The position numbers and the translations under genes are program-made. DNA of 64,000 nt from Pyrinomonadaceae bacterium (GTDB taxonomy: Bacteria; Acidobacteriota; Blastocatellia; Pyrinomonadales; Pyrinomonadaceae). Where the stretch lies: positions 81,879 through 145,878 of the forward strand of contig JAVEDP010000038.1 in assembly GCA_030841085.1 (NCBI GenBank), in the 5' to 3' direction. Numbering within the stretch: position 1 is the first letter of the stretch; each line of letters starts with the position of its first letter. Below the pieces are notes generated by a model. It was not told the DNA's origin. It did no database searches and saw only the letters and a list, made by a program, of their open reading frames with translations. Of the stretch, positions 16,664 through 25,800 are shown one piece after another.

Positions 16664-18151
16664 TCAAGCCAGCGACACCAACCCAGCGCCTTGTATGTTC
16701 TTATCGATGCCCGGCAGCGGAGTACACCTTTGCAAGAGAAAAGTTCGCAAATCGTCTGGTCTTAGGCTGGGATCTTGTTCGAGTAGTAGCGCTACAAGTC
16801 CTGAAACATGCGGTGCGGCAAAACTTGTCCCAGGCCCGCAATCGCCAAAGCCGCCGCCGACCAGACAGCTCGTGATTCCCGTCCCCTGGAAGATTCCCCC
16901 CGGCGCGACCAGGTGAGGGCGCGTCTTGCTGCCTGCCGGTCCCCGGCTGCTGTAGTTCTGCACGGCGTGTCCCTGTCTATCCGTAGCCCCGACCACAATA
17001 ACACCTTCAGCGTCAGCCGGCGTAGTTAGAGTGCCCGCGCCTGGTCCCTTGTTTCCAGCGCTCTTGATTATCGTAAGACCGAGCGCCCAAGCTTCGTCGC
17101 AGGCGACCGCCTCGCGCGATGTGCCGTCACTCGCCGCCCCCGCGCCCCACGAGCAGTTAGCAACGTGGACGCCGTCTTCCAAAGCCTGTTGGATAGCAAT
17201 TGCGCCATCGAAGTCATCGCCGGTCAGGGTGCGATTCGTCGCCAGGACCTTATAGTTGTAGATCGTTGCCTCAGGCGCCATTCCGCCAAAGTTCGCGTCG
17301 TTCGAAGCGATTATTCCGGCTACCGCGGTGCCGTGCAAATCGGAATTTCCCCACGGCTCATCGGTAAAGTTTTGTTTGTGCGCAACTCTCCCTTTCAGCG
17401 CTGGATGATTCAGGGCCACCTCAGAATCAATCACAGCCACGATAATGCCTTTGCCGGTTAGATTGAACTTCTCCCGGAATTGCGGGGCGCCTACCGTGAT
17501 TCCGCCGACGTCGATCTCTGGCTCGAGGCGGCGAGTCAGATCAATCCTCTCAATCGAATCATCGGCAGCCACTTCAGTCAGAATCTGAGGATTGGCGAAT
17601 GATCGAATGGTTCGATTAAGCCAACACGTTTGGGTGATCGAAGTTCGGGGCTGCGCGACCGCTGCCACAGTCTCAAGCTCGGCGTGAAAAGAGCCGCGGG
17701 CACTTTTTTCAAGCTGATCGGTGATCGCGCTCGATACTTTAAGAAAGTTATCGCGGAGAGAGACCACTTTGACGTAGCGAAGAAGCCGGGCCGAGGATAC
17801 CGGAAGAAGTGCGGGCTCTGATGTTCCCGGCTCCATCAATTCAGTTGTTACTCCCGAGGTTAGAGCCGGAAGCTCAAGCCGATTTAGCATGGTCCTAAAT
17901 TGTGACCACACTTCTGTATTGCGCAATTCATCGACAATCTGGTTGAGCCCGGCAGACAACTCGGGTTGGCGCACCATTTCAAGGACTATGGAGCGCGGCC
18001 GCGCGATTTCAGTTATGGCCTCGAGGCCGGCTAGAGTTGGAGCTGGGAGACCGAAAGCAACGCAGAATTCGTCGCTGGCCTTGTTTGCTAACTTTTCGCC
18101 CAGCTGGTTTGAAACTCTATTGCGCGCAGCGGTGACAATTTCCTTGTCCAT
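16664..18151 (-). CDS. Cytosolic subtilisin-like serine protease (S8) with N-terminal helical region
   Basis: ATG 18151 has a good AGGAG site. There is no signal peptide. Residues 1-115 are helical and unlike any pro-domain I know (perhaps an adaptor). Residues about 118-210 form an internal pro-domain-like unit with TCWLNRTIRSFANPQI. Residues about 225-495 are the S8 domain with the full triad: Asp242 (VAVIDSEVALNHP), His273 (SDLHGTAVAGII) and Ser443 (GPGTSFAAPHVSG). The oxyanion Asn is probably in SAGNKGP (Asn367). Lack of an export signal separates it from the other subtilase in the window and fits an intracellular effector or quality-control protease. It lies 46 bp downstream of the unknown gene at 18198 and is probably co-transcribed with it. 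Confidence 0.88.
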   Translation of the reverse strand: MDKEIVTAARNRVSNQLGEKLANKASDEFCVAFGLPAPTLAGLEAITEIARPRSIVLEMVRQPELSAGLNQIVDELRNTEVWSQFRTMLNRLELPALTSGVTTELMEPGTSEPALLPVSSARLLRYVKVVSLRDNFLKVSSAITDQLEKSARGSFHAELETVAAVAQPRTSITQTCWLNRTIRSFANPQILTEVAADDSIERIDLTRRLEPEIDVGGITVGAPQFREKFNLTGKGIIVAVIDSEVALNHPALKGRVAHKQNFTDEPWGNSDLHGTAVAGIIASNDANFGGMAPEATIYNYKVLATNRTLTGDDFDGAIAIQQALEDGVHVANCSWGAGAASDGTSREAVACDEAWALGLTIIKSAGNKGPGAGTLTTPADAEGVIVVGATDRQGHAVQNYSSRGPAGSKTRPHLVAPGGIFQGTGITSCLVGGGFGDCGPGTSFAAPHVSGLVALLLEQDPSLRPDDLRTFLLQRCTPLPGIDKNIQGAGLVSLA

Positions 18152-18197
18152 CTCTCAAACTCCTCGAAATCAACCTTTGAGGCTTACGGCAAACAAG

Positions 18198-19328
18198 TCA
18201 AGGGCAGGTATCGGCTCGCACGACCACCAAGCCGAATTTCTTGACCGCGTCGAACTTCAGACACCAGGCGCGCTTTGCCTTCGTCACGTCAAACACCGCG
18301 GCCTCTCGTTTGGCTGTGTCGGCCGCCGTCGGTGGCGCTGGGGGCTCGCCCATCTGGGCCAGCGCGCTCTTGGCCGTAAGATACGCGCTGTAAGCTGCCT
18401 CCTCCTCCTGACGCAATTTTTCAAGGGCATCCGCCGCTTCGGTTACGGCTTTCGTCGGATCTTTCAGAATCTCGTCGGCTATGGCTTTTGAAACAGTCTC
18501 TTTGGTGGCGTCCAGAATCTCGGCTATGAACAGAAGGGCATCGTTTGCTTTTTCAGTTTCAGCAAGACCCCCTTCGATGGTTACCGGCATGATCCCCACC
18601 GGCGGATCATTTGCCCCCGGCGCCTTAATCTTTTTGGCGGCTTCCATGCTGGCGTCGCTAATACCCAAACCACCGAGCCACGTGCTGCGTTTGCTCTTTA
18701 GCTGAGCAGGTCCCAGAACTGTTCCCCTTCTAATCTCGCCAAGATTCATTAAAGCCAGGGAGAGAGTGGGATCGCCCTCCTTTGCTCCCGCGCCGAAGAG
18801 AGCGACGCTGACAACCAAACTTCGCTGTTTGCCCCCATCCTGAAACTCGTTGACTTCGAGAAACCTGCTTTCATAATAGAGAGCTGTCCCATCTTGTGAG
18901 GTTACGATTCGGGCTTCGTACACCGCGGCAATCTCCGTAACTGGAATGCCATTGTCATTCAGACGGATGCGGCGCCGCTCGTCGTCAGGATCCAGGAACA
19001 CACCGTTTGTTTTGAAAATGATCTCAGGCGTACGGTCATTGTCAGGTCCTGAGAATGTGCCTCGCACCACGATTACGCATCCCAAGTCCGGATTCAACGA
19101 GAGAGTGTTCGGATTGGATAGTTGGTAAAGATACGTGGGAAGCCGTCCCGAATCCTTCACGGTTTTCTCAGCGCCCGCTTTCTTCAAAGCCGCGCTGACC
19201 CCTCCGATCGCCTTTCCGATTAGCAGCGGCAAAAAGATCGCGGCGAGCGCCCCGAGGAATTCCGGTTCTGGAGCTACATTAGGCTCGCTTAGGAGACACT
19301 GCCTTCTTAGATATACCCTGGTTTCCAT
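18198..19328 (-). CDS. Uncharacterised protein co-directional with the cytosolic subtilase
   Basis: I do not recognise a family. The frame is open from ATG 19412, but ATG 19328 is preferred because AAGGGA lies 8 nt upstream. Near the N-terminus is a hydrophobic helix (LGALAAIFLPLLIGKAIGGV), which could anchor it in a membrane or insert into one. A beta-rich middle (CVIVVRGTFSG, EIIFKTNGVFL, AAVYEARIVTSQDGTALYYE) follows. The C-terminal third is charged and helical (TEAADALEKLRQEEEAAYSAYL), probably coiled coil. It ends in two cysteine-containing segments. Transcribed ahead of the subtilase with a 46-bp gap, it may be that protease's partner or substrate; this is inferred from position only. 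Confidence 0.6.
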   Translation of the reverse strand: METRVYLRRQCLLSEPNVAPEPEFLGALAAIFLPLLIGKAIGGVSAALKKAGAEKTVKDSGRLPTYLYQLSNPNTLSLNPDLGCVIVVRGTFSGPDNDRTPEIIFKTNGVFLDPDDERRRIRLNDNGIPVTEIAAVYEARIVTSQDGTALYYESRFLEVNEFQDGGKQRSLVVSVALFGAGAKEGDPTLSLALMNLGEIRRGTVLGPAQLKSKRSTWLGGLGISDASMEAAKKIKAPGANDPPVGIMPVTIEGGLAETEKANDALLFIAEILDATKETVSKAIADEILKDPTKAVTEAADALEKLRQEEEAAYSAYLTAKSALAQMGEPPAPPTAADTAKREAAVFDVTKAKRAWCLKFDAVKKFGLVVVRADTCP

Positions 19329-19824
19329 TGTGCTATCCCTTTCAGGTGGAAGCTGTGATTGTGGTAGCAAGCCCGAAAAGCTAACACCGTCAACTCTCAA
19401 GTCGAGAAACATTCTGAGCTCTGACGGTTAGAAAAAACTAGCTGCTTCGTTAAGTAATGTCGAGAAGCTGCAAAACGTTTCAAGTGCGGGGAAGGTGATT
19501 GATGGCACAGAAGTAAATGGAAGGGTATGACGATTCTCAATTCCTGCCGCACCAGCTCCAGAAGAATCCGCTCGACCAGATCATTCGATTGGAACGAAAA
19601 TCCATTTCGCCTTTGATAGTCATGCCGTCATCGGACTTAGATCGAGCTACGGAACCAGCCAGTCTAAGTGCGAACTCTATTCATGATAGCTTCTTACTCA
19701 ATACCGCTAACGACCTAAGAAAACCTAAGTTAGAGAAGTAAATTACCCGCGAAACAGTCGTATGGTTCATTAATTCAGGAACCCGAAAATGCTAATTGCG
19801 AAAAGCCATCGAGGTTGAACTTCC

Positions 19825-19969
19825 GGCAACGCTTAACTTCCAATTCGCACTTACGGCAAAGTAAGCTTCCAATCCTTGTGAAAGCGGAGACTTGAGAAAT
19901 GCGAGATTCCTACGACTCTGTAGAACTCTCGGCAAGAAACTGCTTCTAGTTGCGGCAAGTAATCGCTTC
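19825..19969. repeat. Four degenerate copies of the GGCAA...GCTTCC motif
   Basis: Copies lie at 19825-19841, 19855-19870, 19931-19947 and 19954-19969, arranged as two pairs. They match the pair at 16073-16116 in form (GGCAA, 5-6 variable bases, cTTCc). The 604-bp region 19413-20016 around them has no convincing gene; the 74-codon frame at 19517-19741 has neither a ribosome site nor protein-like composition. Confidence 0.45.
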
Positions 19970-20016
19970 AAGTCACAGTGACGAATGCGTAAAGGTGTGA
20001 AGCGTAAGCCGTGACC

Positions 20017-21090
20017 CTATTGTGTCATGGTGCCGAAGGTGCTGTATCGCAGAGAAAAACTGAATACAGCGGGAGTACCGCGCGGCACTGCGTTTTGATA
20101 GAAATTCTGTGGCGGCAAGTCGTTCTGCGTCAAGATCGGCCCGGTATCAATCAAGCCCTTTGCTCCGGCGCGCAATTCCTGTGGCGTTTGGGTCAATCCT
20201 CGGCCCCCCTGAAGAGACCCGCGATAGTTTATCGCTTGCCCTGCCCTGCTCACGTACTTCGCAAGCTTGACCGGCAAGGGTATTTCGTTTTCACCTATTT
20301 CACTTAACCCGAGCAGCTGCGTTGAAGAAACTATGACAATGAGATTGTCTGCCACCAAAAGTTTCTGCGGGTTGCGCGACATCACGCAGAAGCATCCCTC
20401 GGCGCGAGGTAACTGGATTTGTAAACCGGGTTGCGCCCAGTTCTTCCCCGCATTTATGTTCCTCGAAGGAAATAATAAAAACGCCTCGCCGAGCGTTCCA
20501 TCCGCGAACTGCTCACGATCGATTACATATACAAATCCGCCGCCTGAAAGTGATTCCAGCCCGAGGCGTACTCGTTCTCCCGTTGTCAGAATGGCATTAT
20601 CTTCAATGCGTTCGGCAGTATCGATCAGACCCTTGCTTTTGCCGGCCGGTAAAGGGCAATTCCGTACCGGGCATTGACTGGGACTAAGCAGCCAGATCGT
20701 TACACCTAAGCGCACGTGCTCCTGGCCAGCTGGCGGTGGACCTTTAGGAAAATTCTTTTCTACAGAGTAAAGATACTGGGGCGATGACGGATTGACTGCT
20801 GTGGCTTTGTTGGTCGCCTGCCTTTGGATCGCCGAGCTATCTCTTCGCTTACCGTTGCGTTTCGGACCGCCACTGGCGGGTGCTGACTCGGGCTGCGAAT
20901 CTAGTTTGACACCCGGGCGAGCGGCGGTAACAGTTGTCGCGCTAATGCTGTAAGCGCCGGAGGGGTCGGTCCCCTTAGTGCCCTCTTGCGCCAGAGTATT
21001 CGACTTGCCGAACAAGGCAGCGCTAACGACGAGTGTAATGAGTTGAGCGACGGTTATCAGCAACCGGCTGTGAGTGGTTCGCGAATGCAT
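20017..21090 (-). CDS. Secreted DUF4384-like protein, last gene of the caspase/kinase operon
   Basis: ATG 21090 has GAGGG upstream and starts a signal peptide (LLITVAQLITLVVSAALFG...LAQ). After a low-complexity basic linker (residues about 60-95) comes a beta-sandwich with the DUF4384 style: a GERVRLGLESLSGGGFVYVI core, then GEAFLLFPS, and later NLIVIVSSTQ. The same style occurs outside the membrane in the adjacent kinase (SEISFHFEAPTEGFLYVL...NILFPNPT), so the two may sense a similar signal or interact. The stop of the kinase gene is about 40 bp upstream. It is probably periplasmic. The function is unknown. Confidence 0.75.
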   Translation of the reverse strand: MHSRTTHSRLLITVAQLITLVVSAALFGKSNTLAQEGTKGTDPSGAYSISATTVTAARPGVKLDSQPESAPASGGPKRNGKRRDSSAIQRQATNKATAVNPSSPQYLYSVEKNFPKGPPPAGQEHVRLGVTIWLLSPSQCPVRNCPLPAGKSKGLIDTAERIEDNAILTTGERVRLGLESLSGGGFVYVIDREQFADGTLGEAFLLFPSRNINAGKNWAQPGLQIQLPRAEGCFCVMSRNPQKLLVADNLIVIVSSTQLLGLSEIGENEIPLPVKLAKYVSRAGQAINYRGSLQGGRGLTQTPQELRAGAKGLIDTGPILTQNDLPPQNFYQNAVPRGTPAVFSFSLRYSTFGTMTQ

Positions 21091-21130
21091 ATTCACCCTC
21101 AATTATTTACGTCCGTCCGCACTACAAAAG

Positions 21131-22849
21131 CTAACGGTAATTAACTTCCCTGTGCGACAACTCAAGTGGGAACGCCCATACCTCGCGGTTGGCGCTAATC
21201 GTCGCACTAGGTGAGATGCCGTTATTTCTCGTTACGTCCTGCGGTTGAATTCTCTGCTTTTCGAGGAATCCCCTTACAGACTGCTTCTCACCAGCATCAA
21301 CGATCCGCCCCTTGTTTGAAAAAGCGGTTCGGTATGCATTTTCCAACTCCGGCACAGCTTGGTTGGCCCATACAATCCACTGCGTTTCAGTTCCTTCGTT
21401 TTCATCCAAAGGAAAGCTGTAGGTGTCCAATCTTTGATTCACAGACAAACGTGCGATGCCGTTGTTGTCTGTAGGATTTGGAAACAAGATATTCAACCCG
21501 GGTCCACCGTCGGAGCCGGGGCCCTCGTTGAGAACGTATAAAAAGCCTTCCGTCGGCGCTTCAAAGTGAAAACTTATTTCTGAGCCATTATTAAAAACCT
21601 CTGTTCCCGTCGAGGGAAATGGAGTTGAATAAGAATTCGACTTCTTGTCCTTCATCTTGGCATTTAACCAATAAGTAAGCGCGCGCGGTGCGGTTTGGCG
21701 GCTATAGCGCCAAACAGCCCACGCGCCAAGCAGTGATATCACAAGGACAGCAGCGAAACTAGTCAACCACAACTTTCGGTTCGATGGCACTGCAGACGAT
21801 GACTTTTGGTGGATAACGGCGGACGCTTTGCCGGGCTTAGGACTTGCCCCTATGGCTGCCTCGGTAACCGCTGGTTCATCGATCGCGGTTGACTTCTTCC
21901 AAGTCGAAATCTCATCGTCATATTCCAACAGGGCGCGCGCCAAGTCATCTCCAAAATCACAGGCCCGTTGATAGCGATCGATAACTCGATAGGACAAAGC
22001 TTTGAGAATCGCGTCCTGGGCGGCGACAGGCAAACCTGGTCGCAACACTCTGGGACTCAGCGGTTCTGTCTTTTGCATTTCGGAAAGTTGGAAAGGGGTT
22101 TCCGGGTTGAAAGGACAGCGACCGGTTACCATTTCGTAGGCGATCACGCCCAGCGCATAGACATCGCTCACCGAGGAAACCTTTTTGCCTTGCAGTTGCT
22201 CCGGAGACATGTAGCTGACCGTGCCGGCAAGTTTTCCGGTGACCGTGCTCGGCGCAACCAGGGAATTTCGAATCTTTGCGATACCAAAGTCTATGACTTT
22301 GACTTTCCAGGTGCCATCGGCGCGACGATGGACCATAACATTCTCCGGCTTCAGGTCTCGATGAACGACTTCATATTCGTGCGCGGCCGTGAGCGTACGC
22401 CCTGCTTGTTTCCAGATATGAGCCACATCGGCAAACTCCATTCCCCGATCCGGGCGCATGTGGGTTCGCAGGTTTTCGCCTTCGACAAACTGCATGACCA
22501 GGTAGGGATGACCGTTCCGCAAAGTTCCAGCGTCAAGCAGGCCGACCACTCCCGGATCATCAATTCGTGTAAGAGCTTCAGCTTCCTGGCGAAACTTGGT
22601 AACGATCCACTCGTCTTGAAGCGCCTTCTCCTGTAAGACTTTGACTACCACTCGCCGCGACATCAGTTCTGGTTTGTCCCGCGCCAGATACACGTCGCCC
22701 ATGCCCCCGCCGCCAAGTCGCTGCTCGACGTAGTATCGGCCATCCAAAGTTGAACCGATTAATTCAAACACCTCCGCCGCCGGCACGGTGGTCGAACCGA
22801 TCTCAGTAGGCTTGGAGCGCTCATCAGTCGGGCCTTCGTCTTCCATCAT
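21131..22849 (-). CDS. Membrane Ser/Thr protein kinase (PknB-type) with extracytoplasmic DUF4384-like domain
   Basis: Residues 37-310 are a complete eukaryote-like kinase: Gly loop LGGGGMGDVYLA, Lys70 (VVVKVL), catalytic Asp165 (HRDLKPENV), metal Asp187 (DFGIAK) and SPEQ of the activation segment. A 50-residue Pro/Ala/Ser linker leads to one transmembrane helix (residues about 361-381, LTSFAAVLVISLLGAWAVW). The outside part (about 390-570) is a DUF4384-like beta domain (GFLYVLNEGPGSDGGPG, NILFPNP). It is second in an operon after the WD40-caspase (45-bp gap) and before the secreted DUF4384-like gene. It likely passes an envelope signal inward by phosphorylation. The targets are unknown. Confidence 0.9.
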   Translation of the reverse strand: MMEDEGPTDERSKPTEIGSTTVPAAEVFELIGSTLDGRYYVEQRLGGGGMGDVYLARDKPELMSRRVVVKVLQEKALQDEWIVTKFRQEAEALTRIDDPGVVGLLDAGTLRNGHPYLVMQFVEGENLRTHMRPDRGMEFADVAHIWKQAGRTLTAAHEYEVVHRDLKPENVMVHRRADGTWKVKVIDFGIAKIRNSLVAPSTVTGKLAGTVSYMSPEQLQGKKVSSVSDVYALGVIAYEMVTGRCPFNPETPFQLSEMQKTEPLSPRVLRPGLPVAAQDAILKALSYRVIDRYQRACDFGDDLARALLEYDDEISTWKKSTAIDEPAVTEAAIGASPKPGKASAVIHQKSSSAVPSNRKLWLTSFAAVLVISLLGAWAVWRYSRQTAPRALTYWLNAKMKDKKSNSYSTPFPSTGTEVFNNGSEISFHFEAPTEGFLYVLNEGPGSDGGPGLNILFPNPTDNNGIARLSVNQRLDTYSFPLDENEGTETQWIVWANQAVPELENAYRTAFSNKGRIVDAGEKQSVRGFLEKQRIQPQDVTRNNGISPSATISANREVWAFPLELSHREVNYR

Positions 22850-22894
22850 TTCATCATTTCAACTTTTAGTGTTCGAGCATGACGACGAGTCGCA

Positions 22895-25800
22895 TCAGGG
22901 ATTTCGTGCCACGATAGTGTCCCGGCTGCCGCGGGCGAAGTCGAACAGGGCAGGTTGTTGCAGTCTGCCTGCGTTAGCTTGCGCGTTGTTGTTGGCGGCC
23001 GGAATGGTGCCGGCGTTTAAACCGGGCGCCGGCGAGTCGCCGGTTATCGGCGTCGTCGTACCGGTGTCCTGCAAACCACGCGCATTGTCCTGCAAGATCA
23101 AACGAGGCTGATCGCCCGCGGGCGATGAAGCACTGGAAATTTGTCCATTCCTGATTTGTTCGTTCAGCTTCGGTACGCGATCCTCACCATACTCCAACCA
23201 CTCGAGCAAAGTGATCGTCTTGTCGACGGGCTTGAAATCCGCGTGTTGCGATCCCAGACCGTCCCGCGTTAGCGCATAACTTAAGAGGCCTTGGCTGATG
23301 GACTTGTTTTCCAAAGCTACATTATCCGCCTGGGTCGCAGTCAGGATTCGCATTCCTTTGTCATACGACAACTGTCCTAGACCACGACTGCCCATCGGTC
23401 CGGGCCTAAACCCGCCACCTTCGACAGCAGCGGTAGAGTGGCAAGCATCCACGATTAGCACTAGCTCGCCGGCGTCCACGTCGCGTAACCACAAAGAGAG
23501 ATCATCACTGGAAATGCTGTGTCGGCGCACCTGGTCCGTGAAAACTTTCTGCGTGCCCGCACCGGTGTCATAAGGGATGAGATAAAAATTCCCGGCGCGA
23601 TCCGCGTAACCGTGGCTCGAATAGAGAATCAACACCATGTCGTCCGGGGTTGCCGGACGCAGTTTGTCAAAGTTTGCAATACTGCCGCCGCTCGCGGGCC
23701 GCGGCATATCAGCTTTGTCACTCTTGGTTTTCGTCGCCGGCGCAGTTACTACTTTCGCAGGCGGCTTCTTTCCTCGCGCAGCTTTGGTTGGTCTGGGCGT
23801 AAGCGCTAATGCTGCTGCCGCGGCAGGCTTGATCGTTTCCATCGTCGCTTGCTGAGCGCGATTGTTAAGCCGCGTCAACACTCGGCGGAAATTTTCTTTC
23901 GTAGCCAGGTTTTCGCTGTCGACTGTTTGCTCGCCCTGTTTTTTGTATTTGGAGGTGAGGCTAATGGGGACTATCTCCGAAAACTGCCCGGTTGCCGCGA
24001 GATCCCTGGCCATTGCCACTTGCAACTCTTTCGCGTCGTTGCCGGGAAATTCAAGATTAAAGGTCGGGTTCTCGAACGCGGTAACGCCAACTGAAATGAT
24101 ATAAGCCCGTCCCTTGCGCGCCTGTGCGGCCGCCGGCAAGGCATAGTGAAAACGGTCGGTCAAACTCTTCACTCGATCCTCGTTGAAGGCGTAGGCGGAA
24201 AAGACGATTTCGCTTTTCTCTGACCTTTGTGGGACCTTGACGTTGTTGAAAGTCAATAAGGTACGTCCAGCGCCGGCGTCCAGTTGAATCTTATTGGCAG
24301 CGCGCCACGCCGCAAGTTCCTCCGTAAGCGTCTGGGTAACTGACGGTGCTACTGAATTCTCCGCTGCGGGCGTCGAGTAGCCCACCAATTGCCCGTTGCG
24401 AAACAGTCGCACATCATAAACGCCTGACCGTCGCGGCTGTCCTTGCGCGTCAGTTTGCGTTTCACTGGCAGCGTCTGCGACTTCGACGGTAATGCGCACC
24501 GTGTCTGCATTAACAGGAATCACTTCTTTAATTTTTACTTTGGGCTGCGCGCGATTCGTCTTTGCTAAATCGGGCAACTCGCCAAATTCATCAGCGCTCA
24601 ACAAACGCGTCAATAGACGCGGCTCGTAAAAATAGCGCATGAAGACCTCGACCGGTTCGGGGTTATACGGCTCGTTCGGCATAATCCAATGAACTTCTTC
24701 AATCTCGTCTAACCGGCTGGTATCAAAACGTCCATCGGGAGTGGTCAGCATCCAGTCGTCTTCATTAGGAGCGACCAGGATTCCCAGCTCGTCCTGGGTT
24801 GCGACGTTGAACAAGCGCACTTTGTTTTCGACGCCACCTAGCGCGATCGTTTTACCATTGGGGCTGTAAGCCAGGCTGCCCCAAACGTCCGTTTCGATTT
24901 TTAGTTTTTCAACGCGCTTTGAGATCAAATCCCAAGAATAAATCTTGCTGAAAATGGTGAAGGTGAGGACATTCTTCTGCGGCACGAAAATGAAGCTGCT
25001 GACGTCTGTCCCCAAATCGAGCTTATGGTCGTAAAGCTCCTTGCCGTTGTCGGCCTCCCATACCTTGATTTTGTCTTTATCCTCACTCGCCATCAGCTTA
25101 CTGTCTGAGCTAAAAACTACTTTTGATACGAAGTTGCTCTGAAATTCTCGTTCGACATCTTTTTCGTACAACTCGCGCCAGGCCGCCGGTTGGCCCACTT
25201 CATAAACATCAATTTCCGTCTTGTTGCGAAAGGAATCCCAAATGGATTGACCTTTCGGCATATAAGCAAACTTCTTTGTATCAGGACTGAAACTAAACTG
25301 ATTCTCCAAAATGTTGCCGGCGTCGAACACTCGTTGACCGCTGCTAATATCCATGATGCGGAGTTGGACTTTGCGTGAAGCAAAAAATTTCAGTCTGACC
25401 TTTTCCTCGAGAATTTCCAGCACCACCATTTTGTTGTCGGGGCTGAACTGAGCGGCGATGATTTTTTGCGTAGGCGGATCTTCGACGGCAAAACTCTGGA
25501 TATCTTTCTCAGAGTTTAGGCCGCGCACCGTGAGAGTTTTTTCGTCAGGCGAGACGTGCAAGAGTAGCTGGCCATCGGGGGAAACAGGAAGGTTGTTACC
25601 GAGAGCCGGGGACGTTTCAACGATACGTTGTGGGTTGGAACGTTTCTCCAGGTCCCACAACTTAACGCCGCCTGCAAAACTTGAGGTCAAAAGGAGCTTA
25701 TCGTTCGCAAAGCGCGGCACAGTAGTTAAGGGAAACGGAATCGGCACCTTCTGCCCTTTGATTGAACCGCGTTTGGCGACGGCCAGCGTTGCCAACTCCT

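Noticed and set aside
16313..18151. Toxin-antitoxin pair
   Set aside because: The genes converge rather than share an operon, and the protease shows no toxin-like size or context. Inhibitor/protease is the better reading.
15941..19413. Integrated genetic island at the tRNA-Gln gene
   Set aside because: No integrase, no duplicated tRNA 3' end and no clear base-composition change were seen.
19517..19741. A 74-codon frame upstream of the subtilase block
   Set aside because: No ribosome site, poor composition, and it lies in a repeat-containing spacer.
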